Assembly (NCBI GenBank): GCA_965263345.1
Contig: CBDHHC010000012.1
Coordinates: 1-64,000 of the forward strand
Reading direction: 5' to 3'
DNA: 64,000 nt
Source: CBDHHC01 sp965263345
GTDB taxonomy: Bacteria; Pseudomonadota; Alphaproteobacteria; Rhizobiales; CBDHHC01
Shown: positions 34,786 to 44,174 of the stretch, in pieces
Layout of the letters: each line of letters begins with the position of its first letter
Numbering within the stretch: the stretch's first letter is position 1
Position numbers and translations under genes: made by a program
The notes under the pieces: model-generated
Told to the model about the DNA's origin: nothing
The model's input: the letters and a program-made list of their open reading frames with translations, nothing else
Database searches by the model: none

Positions 34786-35451
34786 CTATTCGCCCCACCC
34801 AATTCTTAAATCTTCTTGACTAATCCCTGCAAAAACTTCTTCTCCATTAATTTTTTCAAATTTTGAAAGAGGGTTCATTAAAATTGCATTCCCAGGATAG
34901 CCTTGTCCTGTAAATTTTAATACAACTCTATGAGCTTTTTGCCATTCCCCAATACCAGTGCGAACATACATATCATGCCAGCCAAGTGTCTGGTTTGGAG
35001 AAATGATTACTGGCGATTTAACACGCCTTATGGTCGAAATTGGTTCATAACCAAATCTAGTTGTTCTAAATATTGCCAATGTACACCCTGTTTTGGCACA
35101 CCAATCTTTGCCCGTAAAATAGACTAAAACTTCGGGGCTACCATCAACATTTAAATCAACACCTACATATTCCAGTGGTCCTTCGCTTGACTTTTTACTT
35201 ATACGATAGCTCTCAATCGCTTTTTTAATTTTTATTTTGTCTACAGGATGCTTTATTAAAAAATTTTCTGATGTTTCCTGCTTTGTGTTTCCACCTAATT
35301 TCACTGGAGCTGCAAAATTATGCTGCTGGGTACTTTGTGGTTGGGAAACGTTTGTTACGGACGCTTCTCTGCACCCTGATATCATGATAAGGAGAAAAAA
35401 TATGAAGCAATATTGATGTGAATACGTAATATTATATGTCATATATTTCAT
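34786..35451 (-). CDS. lipoprotein of unknown function
   Basis: From the ATG at 35451 the chain opens with a signal (CFIFFLLIMISGC) ending in a perfect ISGC lipobox. The mature domain contains GVDLNVDGSPEVLVYFTGKDWCAKTGCTLAIFR. The DLNVDGSPE piece resembles a calcium-binding FG-GAP/EF-hand loop, and the CAKTGC pair may be a disulfide. The frame is open further upstream into the methyltransferase gene, but the start at 35451, five bases after its stop, fits a lipoprotein far better. Family not recognised. Confidence 0.75.
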   Translation of the reverse strand: MKYMTYNITYSHQYCFIFFLLIMISGCREASVTNVSQPQSTQQHNFAAPVKLGGNTKQETSENFLIKHPVDKIKIKKAIESYRISKKSSEGPLEYVGVDLNVDGSPEVLVYFTGKDWCAKTGCTLAIFRTTRFGYEPISTIRRVKSPVIISPNQTLGWHDMYVRTGIGEWQKAHRVVLKFTGQGYPGNAILMNPLSKFEKINGEEVFAGISQEDLRIGWGE

Positions 35452-35456
35452 ATTTT

Positions 35457-36233
35457 CTAGCTCTTTTTTTCTGATTGTTTCATAGCTTTGACACGTATAC
35501 GTACATAATCTGCTGTCCATTGCCCTTTTGTATCGCATAGGCTTGGACGTAAAATTTCGATAACTTCTTGCAAAATATCTGTCTTAATATTTTCTGGGAA
35601 CTGGTCAAAAAATGGTTTACGAAATGTCATTAACCAACCTTCAATTGCTGTTGGCAATAGAGTCGGTCTTGGGTGCAGACCAATCTCCTGAACTTTAAAA
35701 CCAGCTATTTCAAGACGTTCAGTGTATTCTTCAGGAGTTGGATAAAACCATGGACCAGCAAGTTCCAAATCACCATTAAATTTAGATGCTGCTCCTCGCA
35801 TAGCCGTGACTATGGCCGCAACATTTCCGTGCCCACCAAATTCTGCTACAAACCGCCCCTCATCTTTTAGAGCTTTATGAATACCAAAAAGTACTCTATC
35901 AGGCTCTGTCATCCAGTGGAGCGCTGCATTTGAAAATACTGCATCAAACTCATTTTCGAACACTAATTGATGTCCGTCCATATTAATGACGTTTAGATTC
36001 TTTTCTCTTGCTGATGCCAGAAGGTTTTCACTTACATCAACCCCTATCACTTCAGCACCACATGAATCGATTTTCTGTGTAAGAACTCCATCCCCGCATC
36101 CTAGATCCAAAATGCGCTCTCCTGGCTTTGGGTCCAGTAATGCTAAAACCTTGTTTGTTAAAGCAGACACAAAGTTTGCATGTTTTTGATACGTATCAGC
36201 ATGCCATTCTTGTTTTGAGGTGTTTGAGGTCAT
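35457..36233 (-). CDS. class I SAM-dependent methyltransferase
   Basis: 258 residues with motif I ILDLGCGDGVLTQKI, motif II VIGVDVSENLL and FDAVFSNAALHWMTEPDRVL. The overall pattern resembles trans-aconitate methyltransferase-like enzymes. The N-terminal QEWHADTYQKHANFVSAL fits the family. It is directly followed by the lipoprotein gene. Substrate unknown. Confidence 0.88.
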   Translation of the reverse strand: MTSNTSKQEWHADTYQKHANFVSALTNKVLALLDPKPGERILDLGCGDGVLTQKIDSCGAEVIGVDVSENLLASAREKNLNVINMDGHQLVFENEFDAVFSNAALHWMTEPDRVLFGIHKALKDEGRFVAEFGGHGNVAAIVTAMRGAASKFNGDLELAGPWFYPTPEEYTERLEIAGFKVQEIGLHPRPTLLPTAIEGWLMTFRKPFFDQFPENIKTDILQEVIEILRPSLCDTKGQWTADYVRIRVKAMKQSEKKS

Positions 36234-36248
36234 ATTCGTCAGAATATT

Positions 36249-36629
36249 CTATTGTGGTTTCCAAGCTTCATAATCGCCGGTGGCTTTTGGCCGCTCACCT
36301 TTCGAAAGTGTGCTTCCTGATGGGCGATATGCGTTTACTGTACCTGTTAAATTTGGTTTATGTGGCTTCTGCCAAACTTTTGGTTTATAATTTTCATCGG
36401 TTGGGGGGGTATCAACTGTGTAATGTAACCATCCATGCCACTCTGGTGGTACACTTGTTGGATCGGCGATGCCATTATAAGTTACCCAGCGCCTTGTGCC
36501 ATTGCGTTCTTTGTAATAACTATTGCCAAATTCATCTTTACCGACAAATTCTGCTTTACGCCATAGTGTCCAGCGTGTTCCTATGGTGTTTCCATTCCAC
36601 CATGTAAAAAGCTCGCTAAATATACCCAT
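36249..36629 (-). CDS. NDUFA12-family complex I accessory protein
   Basis: 126 residues with the hallmark WWNGNTIGTRWTLWRKAEFVGKDEFGNSYYKER and RRWVTYNG...VPPEWHGWLHYTVDTPP. This is the NDUFA12/B17.2 family found in mitochondria and alphaproteobacteria, a peripheral subunit or assembly factor of NADH:ubiquinone oxidoreductase. It is usually found near aat and DUF2155 in related genomes; here it is separated. Confidence 0.93.
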   Translation of the reverse strand: MGIFSELFTWWNGNTIGTRWTLWRKAEFVGKDEFGNSYYKERNGTRRWVTYNGIADPTSVPPEWHGWLHYTVDTPPTDENYKPKVWQKPHKPNLTGTVNAYRPSGSTLSKGERPKATGDYEAWKPQ

Positions 36630-36693
36630 ATTACGACCTTCTCAATTTAAATGTAAGTCAGGATATAAACCAAATCGTTTACAAAAATATTGA

Positions 36694-37464
36694 TTAATCA
36701 CCTGTGCTTAATATCCCTTTATCTTTTAACATGCTTATAAGGGCTTTTTCTGCACTATCCAAGCGATTTTGTGTAGTGTTCCGTAAAACCAAATTTGCTC
36801 CCCATAATCCATTTCGAAAATAGGGATAACTTCCCATGGCAACATCTGGGAAATCATCTTGCGCAGCCTTCAAGATTTCTGCTAGTTCTCCTTCTGGCGC
36901 ATCTACTTCTACTACTGTTGAGAGCATCGTGCGTCCTGTACGCAGTTTTGGTGTTACAGCATCAAGCATTACCTGCATAACATTTGGAATTCCTGCCATG
37001 ACAATCACGTTTTCAATCATGAAACCTGGCGTACGTGATATTATATTATCAATTAAATCAGCACCTTCTGGAATTCGAGCCATACGAAGGCGGGCTTCGT
37101 TGAGCTGGTCTTTATTGTATCTTTCTAACATCATCTCTACTGCACGCGGATCCACGTCTATTGGAACACCAAACGCCTTAGCTATGCTATCTGCAGTTAT
37201 ATCATCATGAGTCGGCCCAATTCCGCCAGTTGTGAGAACGTATGAGTATTTATTTCTAAGCTCATTAATAGCTTTAATAATATCATTTTCAATATCAGCA
37301 ACGATACGTACTTCCTGAAGCCTTATACCAATAGCTGTAAAATGATCGGCTATATACCCAATATTTTTATCTTTTGTTCGTCCAGAAAGGATTTCATCAC
37401 CAATTACCACAAGTGCAGCTGTAACAATATCTTCTTTTTCATTGCCAGTCGTTTCATCAGACAT
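36694..37464 (-). CDS. CinA-type molybdopterin-binding domain protein
   Basis: A MoCF/CinA N-terminal domain protein: LVVIGDEILSGRTKDKNIGYIADHF, TTGGIGPTHDDITADSIAKAFG and FMIENVIVMAGIPNVMQ. It lacks the C-terminal amidase of full CinA, so it is a stand-alone 'competence/damage-inducible A-like' protein. Some of these are ADP-ribose pyrophosphatases. ATG 37464 is preceded by GGAA nine bases upstream. A start at 37500 would add 12 residues without a ribosome-binding site. Confidence 0.85.
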   Translation of the reverse strand: MSDETTGNEKEDIVTAALVVIGDEILSGRTKDKNIGYIADHFTAIGIRLQEVRIVADIENDIIKAINELRNKYSYVLTTGGIGPTHDDITADSIAKAFGVPIDVDPRAVEMMLERYNKDQLNEARLRMARIPEGADLIDNIISRTPGFMIENVIVMAGIPNVMQVMLDAVTPKLRTGRTMLSTVVEVDAPEGELAEILKAAQDDFPDVAMGSYPYFRNGLWGANLVLRNTTQNRLDSAEKALISMLKDKGILSTGD

Positions 37465-37630
37465 CCGCTTAAATTCCACGATTCTAGTAAACTCTTTCAT
37501 ATTTTTTTAATTTTATAGCAGAAAAAAATATTGTTCACATTTTAATTTGGTTTTCCAAATTACTCTTATAAACACAATATTACTTTATTAGGTTCATTCT
37601 CAACAAGCTGGATATAAAAAAGAAATCAAA

Positions 37631-38350
37631 ATGAAATTTAAAAGTTCACTGATAAAAGCGAAACTGATAAAAAGATATAAACGTTTTTTGGCTGATGCAG
37701 AATTAGAAAATGGTGAAATCATTACGGCACATTGTGCTAATCCTGGGGCCATGACAGGAGTGAAAGACGAAGGCGCAACCATCTGGCTTTCCGAGTCCGA
37801 TAATCCGAAGCGGAAACTTAAATATTCCTGGGAACTCATTGAGTTACAAAATAATATAGATAATGTATTTGTTGGAATAAATACATCTCATCCAAATAAA
37901 TTGGTTGAAGAGGCCATCCATAACCAAATGATCCCTGAGCTTGATGGCTATGCCACACTCAAACGGGAAGTTAAATATGGCCAAAACAGCAGAATAGACA
38001 TTCTCTTGACCTCTTCTGGCAAAAAAAACTGTTATGTTGAAGTTAAAAATGTCCATCTGATGCGAACACAGGGACACGCAGAATTTCCAGACTCAGTTAC
38101 AACCAGAGGAGCAAAACATCTTGATGAGTTATCAGATATGGTCAAACAAGGGCATCGCTCTGTTTTAATTTTTCTTATTCAAAGAGATGATGCAGAAAGT
38201 GTGAGCGTTGCGAAAGATATTGATCCAAATTATAATAAAGCTATGGAAAAAGCTTTAAAACAAGGTGTTGAAATCCTCGCATATTCCTGCAATTTATCAC
38301 CTGAAGGGATTGAAGTCTCACGCTCGGTGCCGTTCCTTTTTGTTGATTAA
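37631..38350 (+). CDS. sfsA: DNA/RNA nuclease SfsA
   Basis: SfsA-family protein of 239 residues, with RYKRFLADAELENGEIITAHCANPGAMTG, RIDILL and YVEVKNVHLM...AEFPDSVTTRGAKHLDEL. The E-x-K nuclease motif lies in YVEVKN. E. coli SfsA was named for sugar fermentation stimulation and later shown to have nuclease activity. It heads sfsA-map-radC, an order typical for alphaproteobacteria. Confidence 0.93.
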   Translation: MKFKSSLIKAKLIKRYKRFLADAELENGEIITAHCANPGAMTGVKDEGATIWLSESDNPKRKLKYSWELIELQNNIDNVFVGINTSHPNKLVEEAIHNQMIPELDGYATLKREVKYGQNSRIDILLTSSGKKNCYVEVKNVHLMRTQGHAEFPDSVTTRGAKHLDELSDMVKQGHRSVLIFLIQRDDAESVSVAKDIDPNYNKAMEKALKQGVEILAYSCNLSPEGIEVSRSVPFLFVD

Positions 38351-38425
38351 TAGCAATAACGGCGGGGTTAGATGGTTATCACCCGATACAAAATGTGCAT
38401 GTATATTAGAAAGACTTGACAATAT

Positions 38426-39220
38426 ATGTTTGATAATAAAATAAAAATACACGGCGAAGAAGCTTTTAAGGGGATGCGTGTTGCTGGGCGCTTGGCCGCT
38501 GAGGCTTTAGACCTTATGGTTGATTATGTCAAACCTGGTGTTACAACAGAAGAATTAGATGACATAGTATTACAGTTTGCTCTTGATCATAATGCTATTC
38601 CCGCCCCTTTAAATTATCGTGGTTTCCCAAAATCTATATGCACATCCCCTAATCATGTTATCTGTCATGGTATTCCAGGCCCTAAACCCTTAAAGGAAGG
38701 GGATATTGTGAATATTGACATCACACTTATCGTTGATGGCTGGCATGGTGATAGTAGCCGCATGTATGCCGTTGGAGAAATAAAACGCAAACCAGAACGT
38801 TTAATTGAAATTACTTACGAATGTCTCATGCGAGGTATAGCAGCGGTTAAACCAGGCGCTACTTTGGGTGATATAGGTTATGCTATTCAAAGTTTTGCTG
38901 AGGCTGAACGGTGTAGTGTGGTACGAGAATTTTGTGGACATGGTATTGGCAGTGTTTTCCATGACAGGCCAAATGTATTACATTATGGTTCACCTGGGAC
39001 TGGGGCTAAACTTGCTAAAGGTATGATTTTCACAATTGAGCCAATGATAAACCTTGGGAAACGGCATATTAAGCAAAAGGATGATGGCTGGACAGCTGTC
39101 ACTAAAGATTTGTCATTAACTGCTCAATTTGAACATACAATTGGCATTACAGATGATGGTTGTGAAATTTTCACACTTTCGCCAAAAGACCTTCATCATC
39201 CTCCGTATAATTGTCCTTAA
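38426..39220 (+). CDS. map: type I methionine aminopeptidase
   Basis: Removes N-terminal methionine from new proteins. The metal site is complete: D98 and D109 in NIDITLIVDGWHGDSS, H172 in FCGHGIG, E205 in FTIEPM and E236 in QFEHT. H81 in ICHGIP is the conserved substrate-site histidine. 264 residues is normal. Confidence 0.96.
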   Translation: MFDNKIKIHGEEAFKGMRVAGRLAAEALDLMVDYVKPGVTTEELDDIVLQFALDHNAIPAPLNYRGFPKSICTSPNHVICHGIPGPKPLKEGDIVNIDITLIVDGWHGDSSRMYAVGEIKRKPERLIEITYECLMRGIAAVKPGATLGDIGYAIQSFAEAERCSVVREFCGHGIGSVFHDRPNVLHYGSPGTGAKLAKGMIFTIEPMINLGKRHIKQKDDGWTAVTKDLSLTAQFEHTIGITDDGCEIFTLSPKDLHHPPYNCP

Positions 39221-39283
39221 GTGACGTTAGCTGGTTTAATAGAATTACCACATTATTGTACAAGATTGTGGGGACTTTAACAT

Positions 39284-39958
39284 ATGCATCAGCATGGCCA
39301 TCGCGAGAGACTACGTGCACGTTTTAGGGCTGCAGGTGCAGATGCCTTACCTGACTATGAACTTCTGGAACTACTACTTTTTAGAGCGATCCCCAGGAGG
39401 GATACCAAGCCTTTAGCTAAAACACTGATCCAAGCCTTTGGTTCCTTTGCTGAAGTGATAAATGCCCCAGATCATCGTCTTAAAGAAATCTCGGGGGTTG
39501 GAGATGCAATCATTACCGAGTTTAAACTCGTAAATGCAGCAGCCGTGAGGGTAATACGTCAGAATACTCTCGATAAACCAGCTCTGAATTCCTGGCAAGA
39601 TTTATTAGACTATTGTCGTGCAACAATGGCCTATGAACTCAAGGAGCAGTTCAGGATCATTTTTTTGGACAAGAAAAATCATATTCTTGCAGATGAAGTT
39701 CAGCAGGAGGGGACTGTTGATCATACACCTGTTTATATTAGAGAAATTATAAAAAGAACATTGGAACTCTCTGCAACTGCTATTATACTGGTGCATAATC
39801 ATCCCTCAGGGGATCCAACACCTTCTCGTGCAGATATTGAAATGACAAAAAAAATATTATCCGCGACACAGACAGTAAATATTGTTGTACATGATCACGT
39901 AATTATTGCCAAAGACGGGCATGTGAGTTTTAAATCCCTGGGATTATTGAAAACATAA
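39284..39958 (+). CDS. radC: RadC/UPF0758 family JAB-domain protein
   Basis: RadC-family protein: an N-terminal UPF0758 region with helix-hairpin-helix (LKEISGVGDAIITEFK) and a C-terminal JAMM domain with LVHNHPSGDPTPSRAD (zinc ligands H171, H173, D184). The catalytic function in bacteria is unresolved. GGGGA stands before the ATG. Confidence 0.92.
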   Translation: MHQHGHRERLRARFRAAGADALPDYELLELLLFRAIPRRDTKPLAKTLIQAFGSFAEVINAPDHRLKEISGVGDAIITEFKLVNAAAVRVIRQNTLDKPALNSWQDLLDYCRATMAYELKEQFRIIFLDKKNHILADEVQQEGTVDHTPVYIREIIKRTLELSATAIILVHNHPSGDPTPSRADIEMTKKILSATQTVNIVVHDHVIIAKDGHVSFKSLGLLKT

Positions 39959-39997
39959 ACTGCAATTTCTATCGGTTAATTAGTATAATTATAAAAC

Positions 39998-40543
39998 ATG
40001 ACATACATAGAAAATAAACGGCACACCCTATTCTCATATTTTTCTAAACGGACAAAGCCCCCCTTTCCTGTTGTTTCAGTTCCATCTGGTGGGAAAATAG
40101 GTTTAGCCCCTTGTCCCGGTATGAAGGAGTCTGTGAATAAAGATATCTCATCTTATGATGAATGGGGGGCGAAAATTGTTATCAGTCTTGTCGAAACAAA
40201 AGAATTACAACAAGCAGGTGCAGAAGATCTTGGGCACCTCTTAAAGCAAAGAAAAATTGAGTGGTTTCATGTTCCAATACAAGATTGCATGCCTCCATCA
40301 TTGAATGTTAGAGCTCAGTGGTTAGACTTGAAATTACTGCTAAAGTATCATCTGCGTGATAAGAAAGAACGTATATTACTGCATTGTTGGGCAGGTGTTG
40401 GACGAGCCGGCATGATTGCAGCGAAGCTTTTAATGCAATCGGGTATGGCTACTGATGATGCTATTGCTCATGTTCGTTCTGTTCAACCAGATGCGATTGA
40501 TACAGCAGGACAGGTTGACTGGCTCTATCAGCCGAACTGGTAA
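39998..40543 (+). CDS. dual-specificity/tyrosine phosphatase-like protein
   Basis: 181 residues with the signature HCWAGVGRAGM: nucleophile C130 and R136 form the CX5R loop. A likely general acid is D96 in PIQDCMPP. It belongs to the cyclin-dependent kinase inhibitor 3-like cysteine phosphatases found in many bacteria. No kinase is adjacent. Substrate unknown. Confidence 0.85.
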   Translation: MTYIENKRHTLFSYFSKRTKPPFPVVSVPSGGKIGLAPCPGMKESVNKDISSYDEWGAKIVISLVETKELQQAGAEDLGHLLKQRKIEWFHVPIQDCMPPSLNVRAQWLDLKLLLKYHLRDKKERILLHCWAGVGRAGMIAAKLLMQSGMATDDAIAHVRSVQPDAIDTAGQVDWLYQPNW

Positions 40544-40554
40544 CCAATATGTTA

Positions 40555-40574
40555 TCAAATTTCTTGAAATTTGA
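40555..40574. terminator. 9-bp inverted repeat after the phosphatase gene
   Basis: TCAAATTTC (40555-40563) and GAAATTTGA (40566-40574) are exact complements. No T-tract follows closely, so its role as terminator is uncertain; it could also be an operator for the next gene. Confidence 0.4.
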
Positions 40575-40649
40575 GGATTTTGTATTTGTTTCAACATATT
40601 TGGTTATTATTCTCTTTTAGCAATATAAATGTCATAGGAAAATCGAGTA

Positions 40650-41636
40650 ATGTTGAAAAAGTCTATCATAACAAATCGTCGTAAATTCCTTTTAGCTAGT
40701 GCAGGTGCAGTTTTTACACCAGCGATTTTATCGCAAACTCATACAGCAAAAGCTGCTGCTGCAAAGCTTGGTCAATCCCACCCAACACATTATCGATTTA
40801 AGCTTGGAGATTTTGAAATTACGACAGTTTGGGATGGAGCTGTTTCTCTTCCAGGCCCACACCCAATCTTTGGGCAAAATCAAAAAGCTAAAGATGTACA
40901 AGATTTAGCTGCTGCCAATTTCTTACCGACAGATAATATGCAAATTTCCTTTATTCCAGTTATTGTCAATACTGGAAAAGAAATCGTTGTCTTTGACTCT
41001 GGTAATGGTCTTCTTCGTCGTACTAAAGGCGCTGGAAAACTTAAAGAGTTTTTAAGTGTTGCAGGCTTTAAGGAAGATCAAGTTGATATTGTTGTCATCA
41101 CTCATTGTCATCCAGATCATATCGGTGGGTTGATGGAAAATGGCAAACCTTTATTTCCTAATGCCAAATATATGATTTCTGAAGCAGAATATAATTTTTG
41201 GTCGCCTAAAGAAGTGGCCGAAGGCAAACTTGCGCGTGTTGGTAAAATTGTTCAAAGCAATGTTGTGCCTCTTGCAGAAAAAATGACATTTCTAAAGCCC
41301 GAACAGAGTGTTGTTTCTGGCATTACAGCTGTTGATGCATCAGGACATACTCCTGGACATATGGCATTTCATATTGAAAGCAATAAACGACGCCTTCTGC
41401 TTTGGGCTGATACGACGAACCATTATGTTGCATCGCTGCAAAGACCTGACTGGCATGTTAGATTTGATATGGATAAGGAAAAAGCAGCTGCAACGCGCAA
41501 GAGAATCTTAGATATGGTTGCCGCTGATAAAATTCCAGCGAGTGGTTATCATATGCCATTCCCTGCGGTTGGTTATGTCGAAAAGAGAGGTGCCAGTTAT
41601 CGTTGGGTGCCTGTTTCTTATCAACTTAACCTGTAA
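40650..41636 (+). CDS. Tat-exported MBL-fold metallo-hydrolase
   Basis: The N-terminus has a twin-arginine signal (TNRRKFLLASAGAVFTPAIL, R10-R11) with a cut near AKA. The MBL zinc motif is THCHPDHIGG (H152, H154, D156, H157), followed by DASGHTPGHMAFH and LLWADTTNH. This is the quorum-quenching/AHL-lactonase-like branch of MBL hydrolases, but the substrate is not certain. Tat export implies folding with metal before transport to the periplasm. 328 residues is usual. Confidence 0.88.
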   Translation: MLKKSIITNRRKFLLASAGAVFTPAILSQTHTAKAAAAKLGQSHPTHYRFKLGDFEITTVWDGAVSLPGPHPIFGQNQKAKDVQDLAAANFLPTDNMQISFIPVIVNTGKEIVVFDSGNGLLRRTKGAGKLKEFLSVAGFKEDQVDIVVITHCHPDHIGGLMENGKPLFPNAKYMISEAEYNFWSPKEVAEGKLARVGKIVQSNVVPLAEKMTFLKPEQSVVSGITAVDASGHTPGHMAFHIESNKRRLLLWADTTNHYVASLQRPDWHVRFDMDKEKAAATRKRILDMVAADKIPASGYHMPFPAVGYVEKRGASYRWVPVSYQLNL

Positions 41637-41649
41637 TTGAATATTTTAG

Positions 41650-41681
41650 TTTCTCGCAATATTTATTCATATTGCGAGAAA
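41650..41681 (+). terminator. 13-bp perfect hairpin after the metallo-hydrolase gene
   Basis: TTTCTCGCAATAT (41650-41662) pairs exactly with 41669-41681 over a six-base loop. A T-run is lacking on the plus side, but position and stem length favour a terminator. Confidence 0.6.
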
Positions 41682-41756
41682 TCTGTCATAAAGATGCCCG
41701 CCTTTATCGGAATTATACAATTTTAAGACACCACTAAGATCTCGCTTCATAGGCTC

Positions 41757-42746
41757 ATGTTAATGATTGGAACTCTTCGCTATATGATTTTTTGGTTTTT
41801 TGTACTGATTGTCCTTACCGGGTTATGCATCTTTCTTTTTCTTAGAAATCCAATTTTCTTTTCTGTTTCTTCTCAAAATTCTATTCAATCAGATATTCAA
41901 AGATTGAAACAGGATGTGTCGTTTTTAACCTCTTTAAATCCGTCTCGTAGTTATGAGAATATTGCATCACTCAATAAGGCTGCAGATTATATTAAAGCCG
42001 AGTTTGAGAAAACAGATTGCAACGTTTCAGAGCAAAAATTTATCCATGAAGGGCAAACCTTCCGAAATATTATCTGTAGTTATGGGCCATCTGATGCTCC
42101 TCGTGTTATTCTTGGAGCGCATTATGATGTTCATGGCCATAATAACCCTGGGGCCGATGATAATGCGAGTGCTGTGGCAGGGGTCCTTGAGCTTGCCAGA
42201 CTTGTTTCAAGGGAGAAACCAGACCTGAAACATCGGTTGGATTTTATTGCTTATACGTTGGAAGAAACACCTCATTTTCGTACTCCTGCCATGGGAAGTT
42301 ATGTTCATGCCAAGAGCCTTAAGGAGGAGAATGAGCAGGTTAAGCTGATGATTAGTGTTGAGATGATCGGGTATTTTTCTGATAAACCAAATTCTCAACA
42401 TTACCCCCTCTCTTTTTTAAAATGGTTATATCCGAGCAAGGGAAATTTTATTGGAGTTGTTGGCCTTAGTTTTGATCGATATCTAGTGTATCGCGCAAAA
42501 AAACTTATGATGCATTCAAAAGATATTCCTGTTTATTCCATTAATGCCCCAAGTTTTATTCCCGGGATTGATTTATCAGATCATAAGAATTATTGGTTGC
42601 TTGACTATCCTGCTTTGATGGTGACAGATACTGCGTTTTTTAGAAATCCAAATTATCATAGATCTAGTGATACGGCAGATACACTCGATTATAACAGAAT
42701 GTCTAAAGTTGTTGATGGGCTTTATCATGTTGCTATTAAATTTTAA
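41757..42746 (+). CDS. M28-family metallopeptidase with N-terminal membrane anchor
   Basis: One membrane helix (IFWFFVLIVLTGLCIFLFL) anchors a periplasmic peptidase. The two-zinc site of M28 is visible: H122 in LGAHYDVHG, D134 in GADDNASA, E169/E170 in TLEETPHF, E202 in SVEMIGYFSD, and a late His in NYHRSSDT. Aminopeptidase activity is likely. The specific substrate is unknown. It is followed closely by wbuC. Confidence 0.87.
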   Translation: MLMIGTLRYMIFWFFVLIVLTGLCIFLFLRNPIFFSVSSQNSIQSDIQRLKQDVSFLTSLNPSRSYENIASLNKAADYIKAEFEKTDCNVSEQKFIHEGQTFRNIICSYGPSDAPRVILGAHYDVHGHNNPGADDNASAVAGVLELARLVSREKPDLKHRLDFIAYTLEETPHFRTPAMGSYVHAKSLKEENEQVKLMISVEMIGYFSDKPNSQHYPLSFLKWLYPSKGNFIGVVGLSFDRYLVYRAKKLMMHSKDIPVYSINAPSFIPGIDLSDHKNYWLLDYPALMVTDTAFFRNPNYHRSSDTADTLDYNRMSKVVDGLYHVAIKF

Positions 42747-42775
42747 GTTCCAATTTTTTGTTTTGGGATCATTTT

Positions 42776-43261
42776 ATGAAACTTATTGAGAAAAGCGCCC
42801 TTGACCAACTCTCACAAGATGCTGCTAGACGTCCGCGCTTGCGAGCGAACTGGAATATACACCCTACTCTTGATGATCCTATCCAACGCTTTTTTAATGC
42901 CATGGAACCTCATACTTATGTGCGCCCTCATTACCATGATGGAGTGAACGCCTGGGAAGCTTTTCTTGTTGTTCGAGGAACCGCAGCGGTTGTGACTTTT
43001 ACAGAAGACGGCTTGATCAAAGACCGCGTACTTATTTCCAGTCATGGCGATAATCTTGGTTTGGAAATCCCAAGAATGACCTGGCATTCTTTGGTCAGTT
43101 TAGAAGCTGGCACGATTCTATTTGAATTGAAACATGGTCCTTATAATCCGAATTCTGATAAGAATTTTGCCGCCTGGGCACCTGAAGAAGGGCATGAGAC
43201 TTGTGCCTCCTTTGAAGCCTGGTTTCGAGAAGGGGAGATTGGGAGTAAGGCTCCAGTCTAG
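42776..43261 (+). CDS. WbuC family cupin fold protein
   Basis: 161 residues with the WbuC pattern: RPRLRANWNIHPTLDDPIQRFFNAMEPHTYVRPHYH, WEAFLVVRGTAAVVTF and GLEIPRMTWHSLVSLEAGTILFELKHGPYNP. The cupin histidines are in PHYHD and WHSL. Members occur beside O-antigen and other genes; function is unknown. I chose ATG 42776, preceded by TTGGGAT; a TTG at 42758 would add six residues. Confidence 0.87.
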   Translation: MKLIEKSALDQLSQDAARRPRLRANWNIHPTLDDPIQRFFNAMEPHTYVRPHYHDGVNAWEAFLVVRGTAAVVTFTEDGLIKDRVLISSHGDNLGLEIPRMTWHSLVSLEAGTILFELKHGPYNPNSDKNFAAWAPEEGHETCASFEAWFREGEIGSKAPV

Positions 43262-43393
43262 TTTGCGTTATCGTCTGGGCGAAATCTGATCTATTGAGTT
43301 AGATTTATCGTTGCTAGTCGGAGAATATTCTCCAGATAATATGTTTATTATGTCTCTCAGTTTGTACGAAACTTCTATGTTATTACGAATATG

Positions 43394-43417
43394 AGGAACA
43401 GGTATCTACCTGTTCCT
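43394..43417. terminator. 11-bp perfect hairpin between convergent genes
   Basis: AGGAACAGGTA (43394-43404) is exactly complementary to TACCTGTTCCT (43407-43417). A further perfect palindrome, GGAGAATATTCTCC, lies at 43320-43333. Together they fill the gap between wbuC (plus) and the minus-strand gene ending at 43430. Confidence 0.6.
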
Positions 43418-43429
43418 GCAGAGCAATGT

Positions 43430-44044
43430 TTATAGCCTGACCTCTTTTTCATACTCCTTTTTAAACCTCTCAGCCAGCTCCCTGAAAACTTCCCATGAAT
43501 ATTTTGAGTAGAGTCCCACATATGGTTTTAGGGCTTCATATAAGCCTGGCCTTTTTAGTCTCTTTATAAAGCTTGCTTTTAATATTCTTTTATCTGCTAG
43601 TTCATATTTATACAATCGTGCGATATTTTCCCATGCATTTAGATATTTGACGAGAGATATTCGAAGTATATTTATATCTTTTGCAAATATGATTCCTTCC
43701 TTACTCACAAGAAAACCATAACTAAAACGTTTGTGTTTATTGATACATTGATTTTTGTCCTCTTCTGTTGTCTGAGGGCAAAGAACAACCTCATTCGCAT
43801 TTTTTACTTTTATTAAAATCTGTGTGGTATTGTTTTCCGTGATAAAAGATACTGCAGGCGCTGTATATTCATTAACATCTTGAACCCATCTATCTCTCGC
43901 TTGCATTGCAATTTGCAGCTTTTCAGACTTTTTAGCAGCTTTAGATTCCTGGCTAAATTTACAATAAGCAAACACAACGCCTATACAGGCAACGATTGTT
44001 AAAATAACTTGAGCAATATGATCAGCATTCTCTAGAACCTTCAT
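43430..44044 (-). CDS. membrane-anchored protein of unknown function
   Basis: 204 residues: an N-terminal membrane helix (VILTIVACIGVVFAYCKF) followed by a helical, Lys/Glu-rich cytosolic domain containing MQARDRWVQDVNEYTAPAVSFI and a disulfide-capable CPQTTEEDKNQC. The layout resembles DUF4760-like accessory proteins, but I cannot assign it. GGGAGGTCATT precedes the ATG. It is flanked by a short direct repeat, which hints at an accessory insert. Confidence 0.6.
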   Translation of the reverse strand: MKVLENADHIAQVILTIVACIGVVFAYCKFSQESKAAKKSEKLQIAMQARDRWVQDVNEYTAPAVSFITENNTTQILIKVKNANEVVLCPQTTEEDKNQCINKHKRFSYGFLVSKEGIIFAKDINILRISLVKYLNAWENIARLYKYELADKRILKASFIKRLKRPGLYEALKPYVGLYSKYSWEVFRELAERFKKEYEKEVRL

Positions 44045-44174
44045 AATGACCTCCCATGCTGGATAGAAACTATTTCCTTGACCATATATTCACTAAACTC
44101 CTGATTTTGTACACAGCATATATATCGATATGAATATGAGGAACGGGTGCATATCTCCCCTGTTGGGAAATTGA

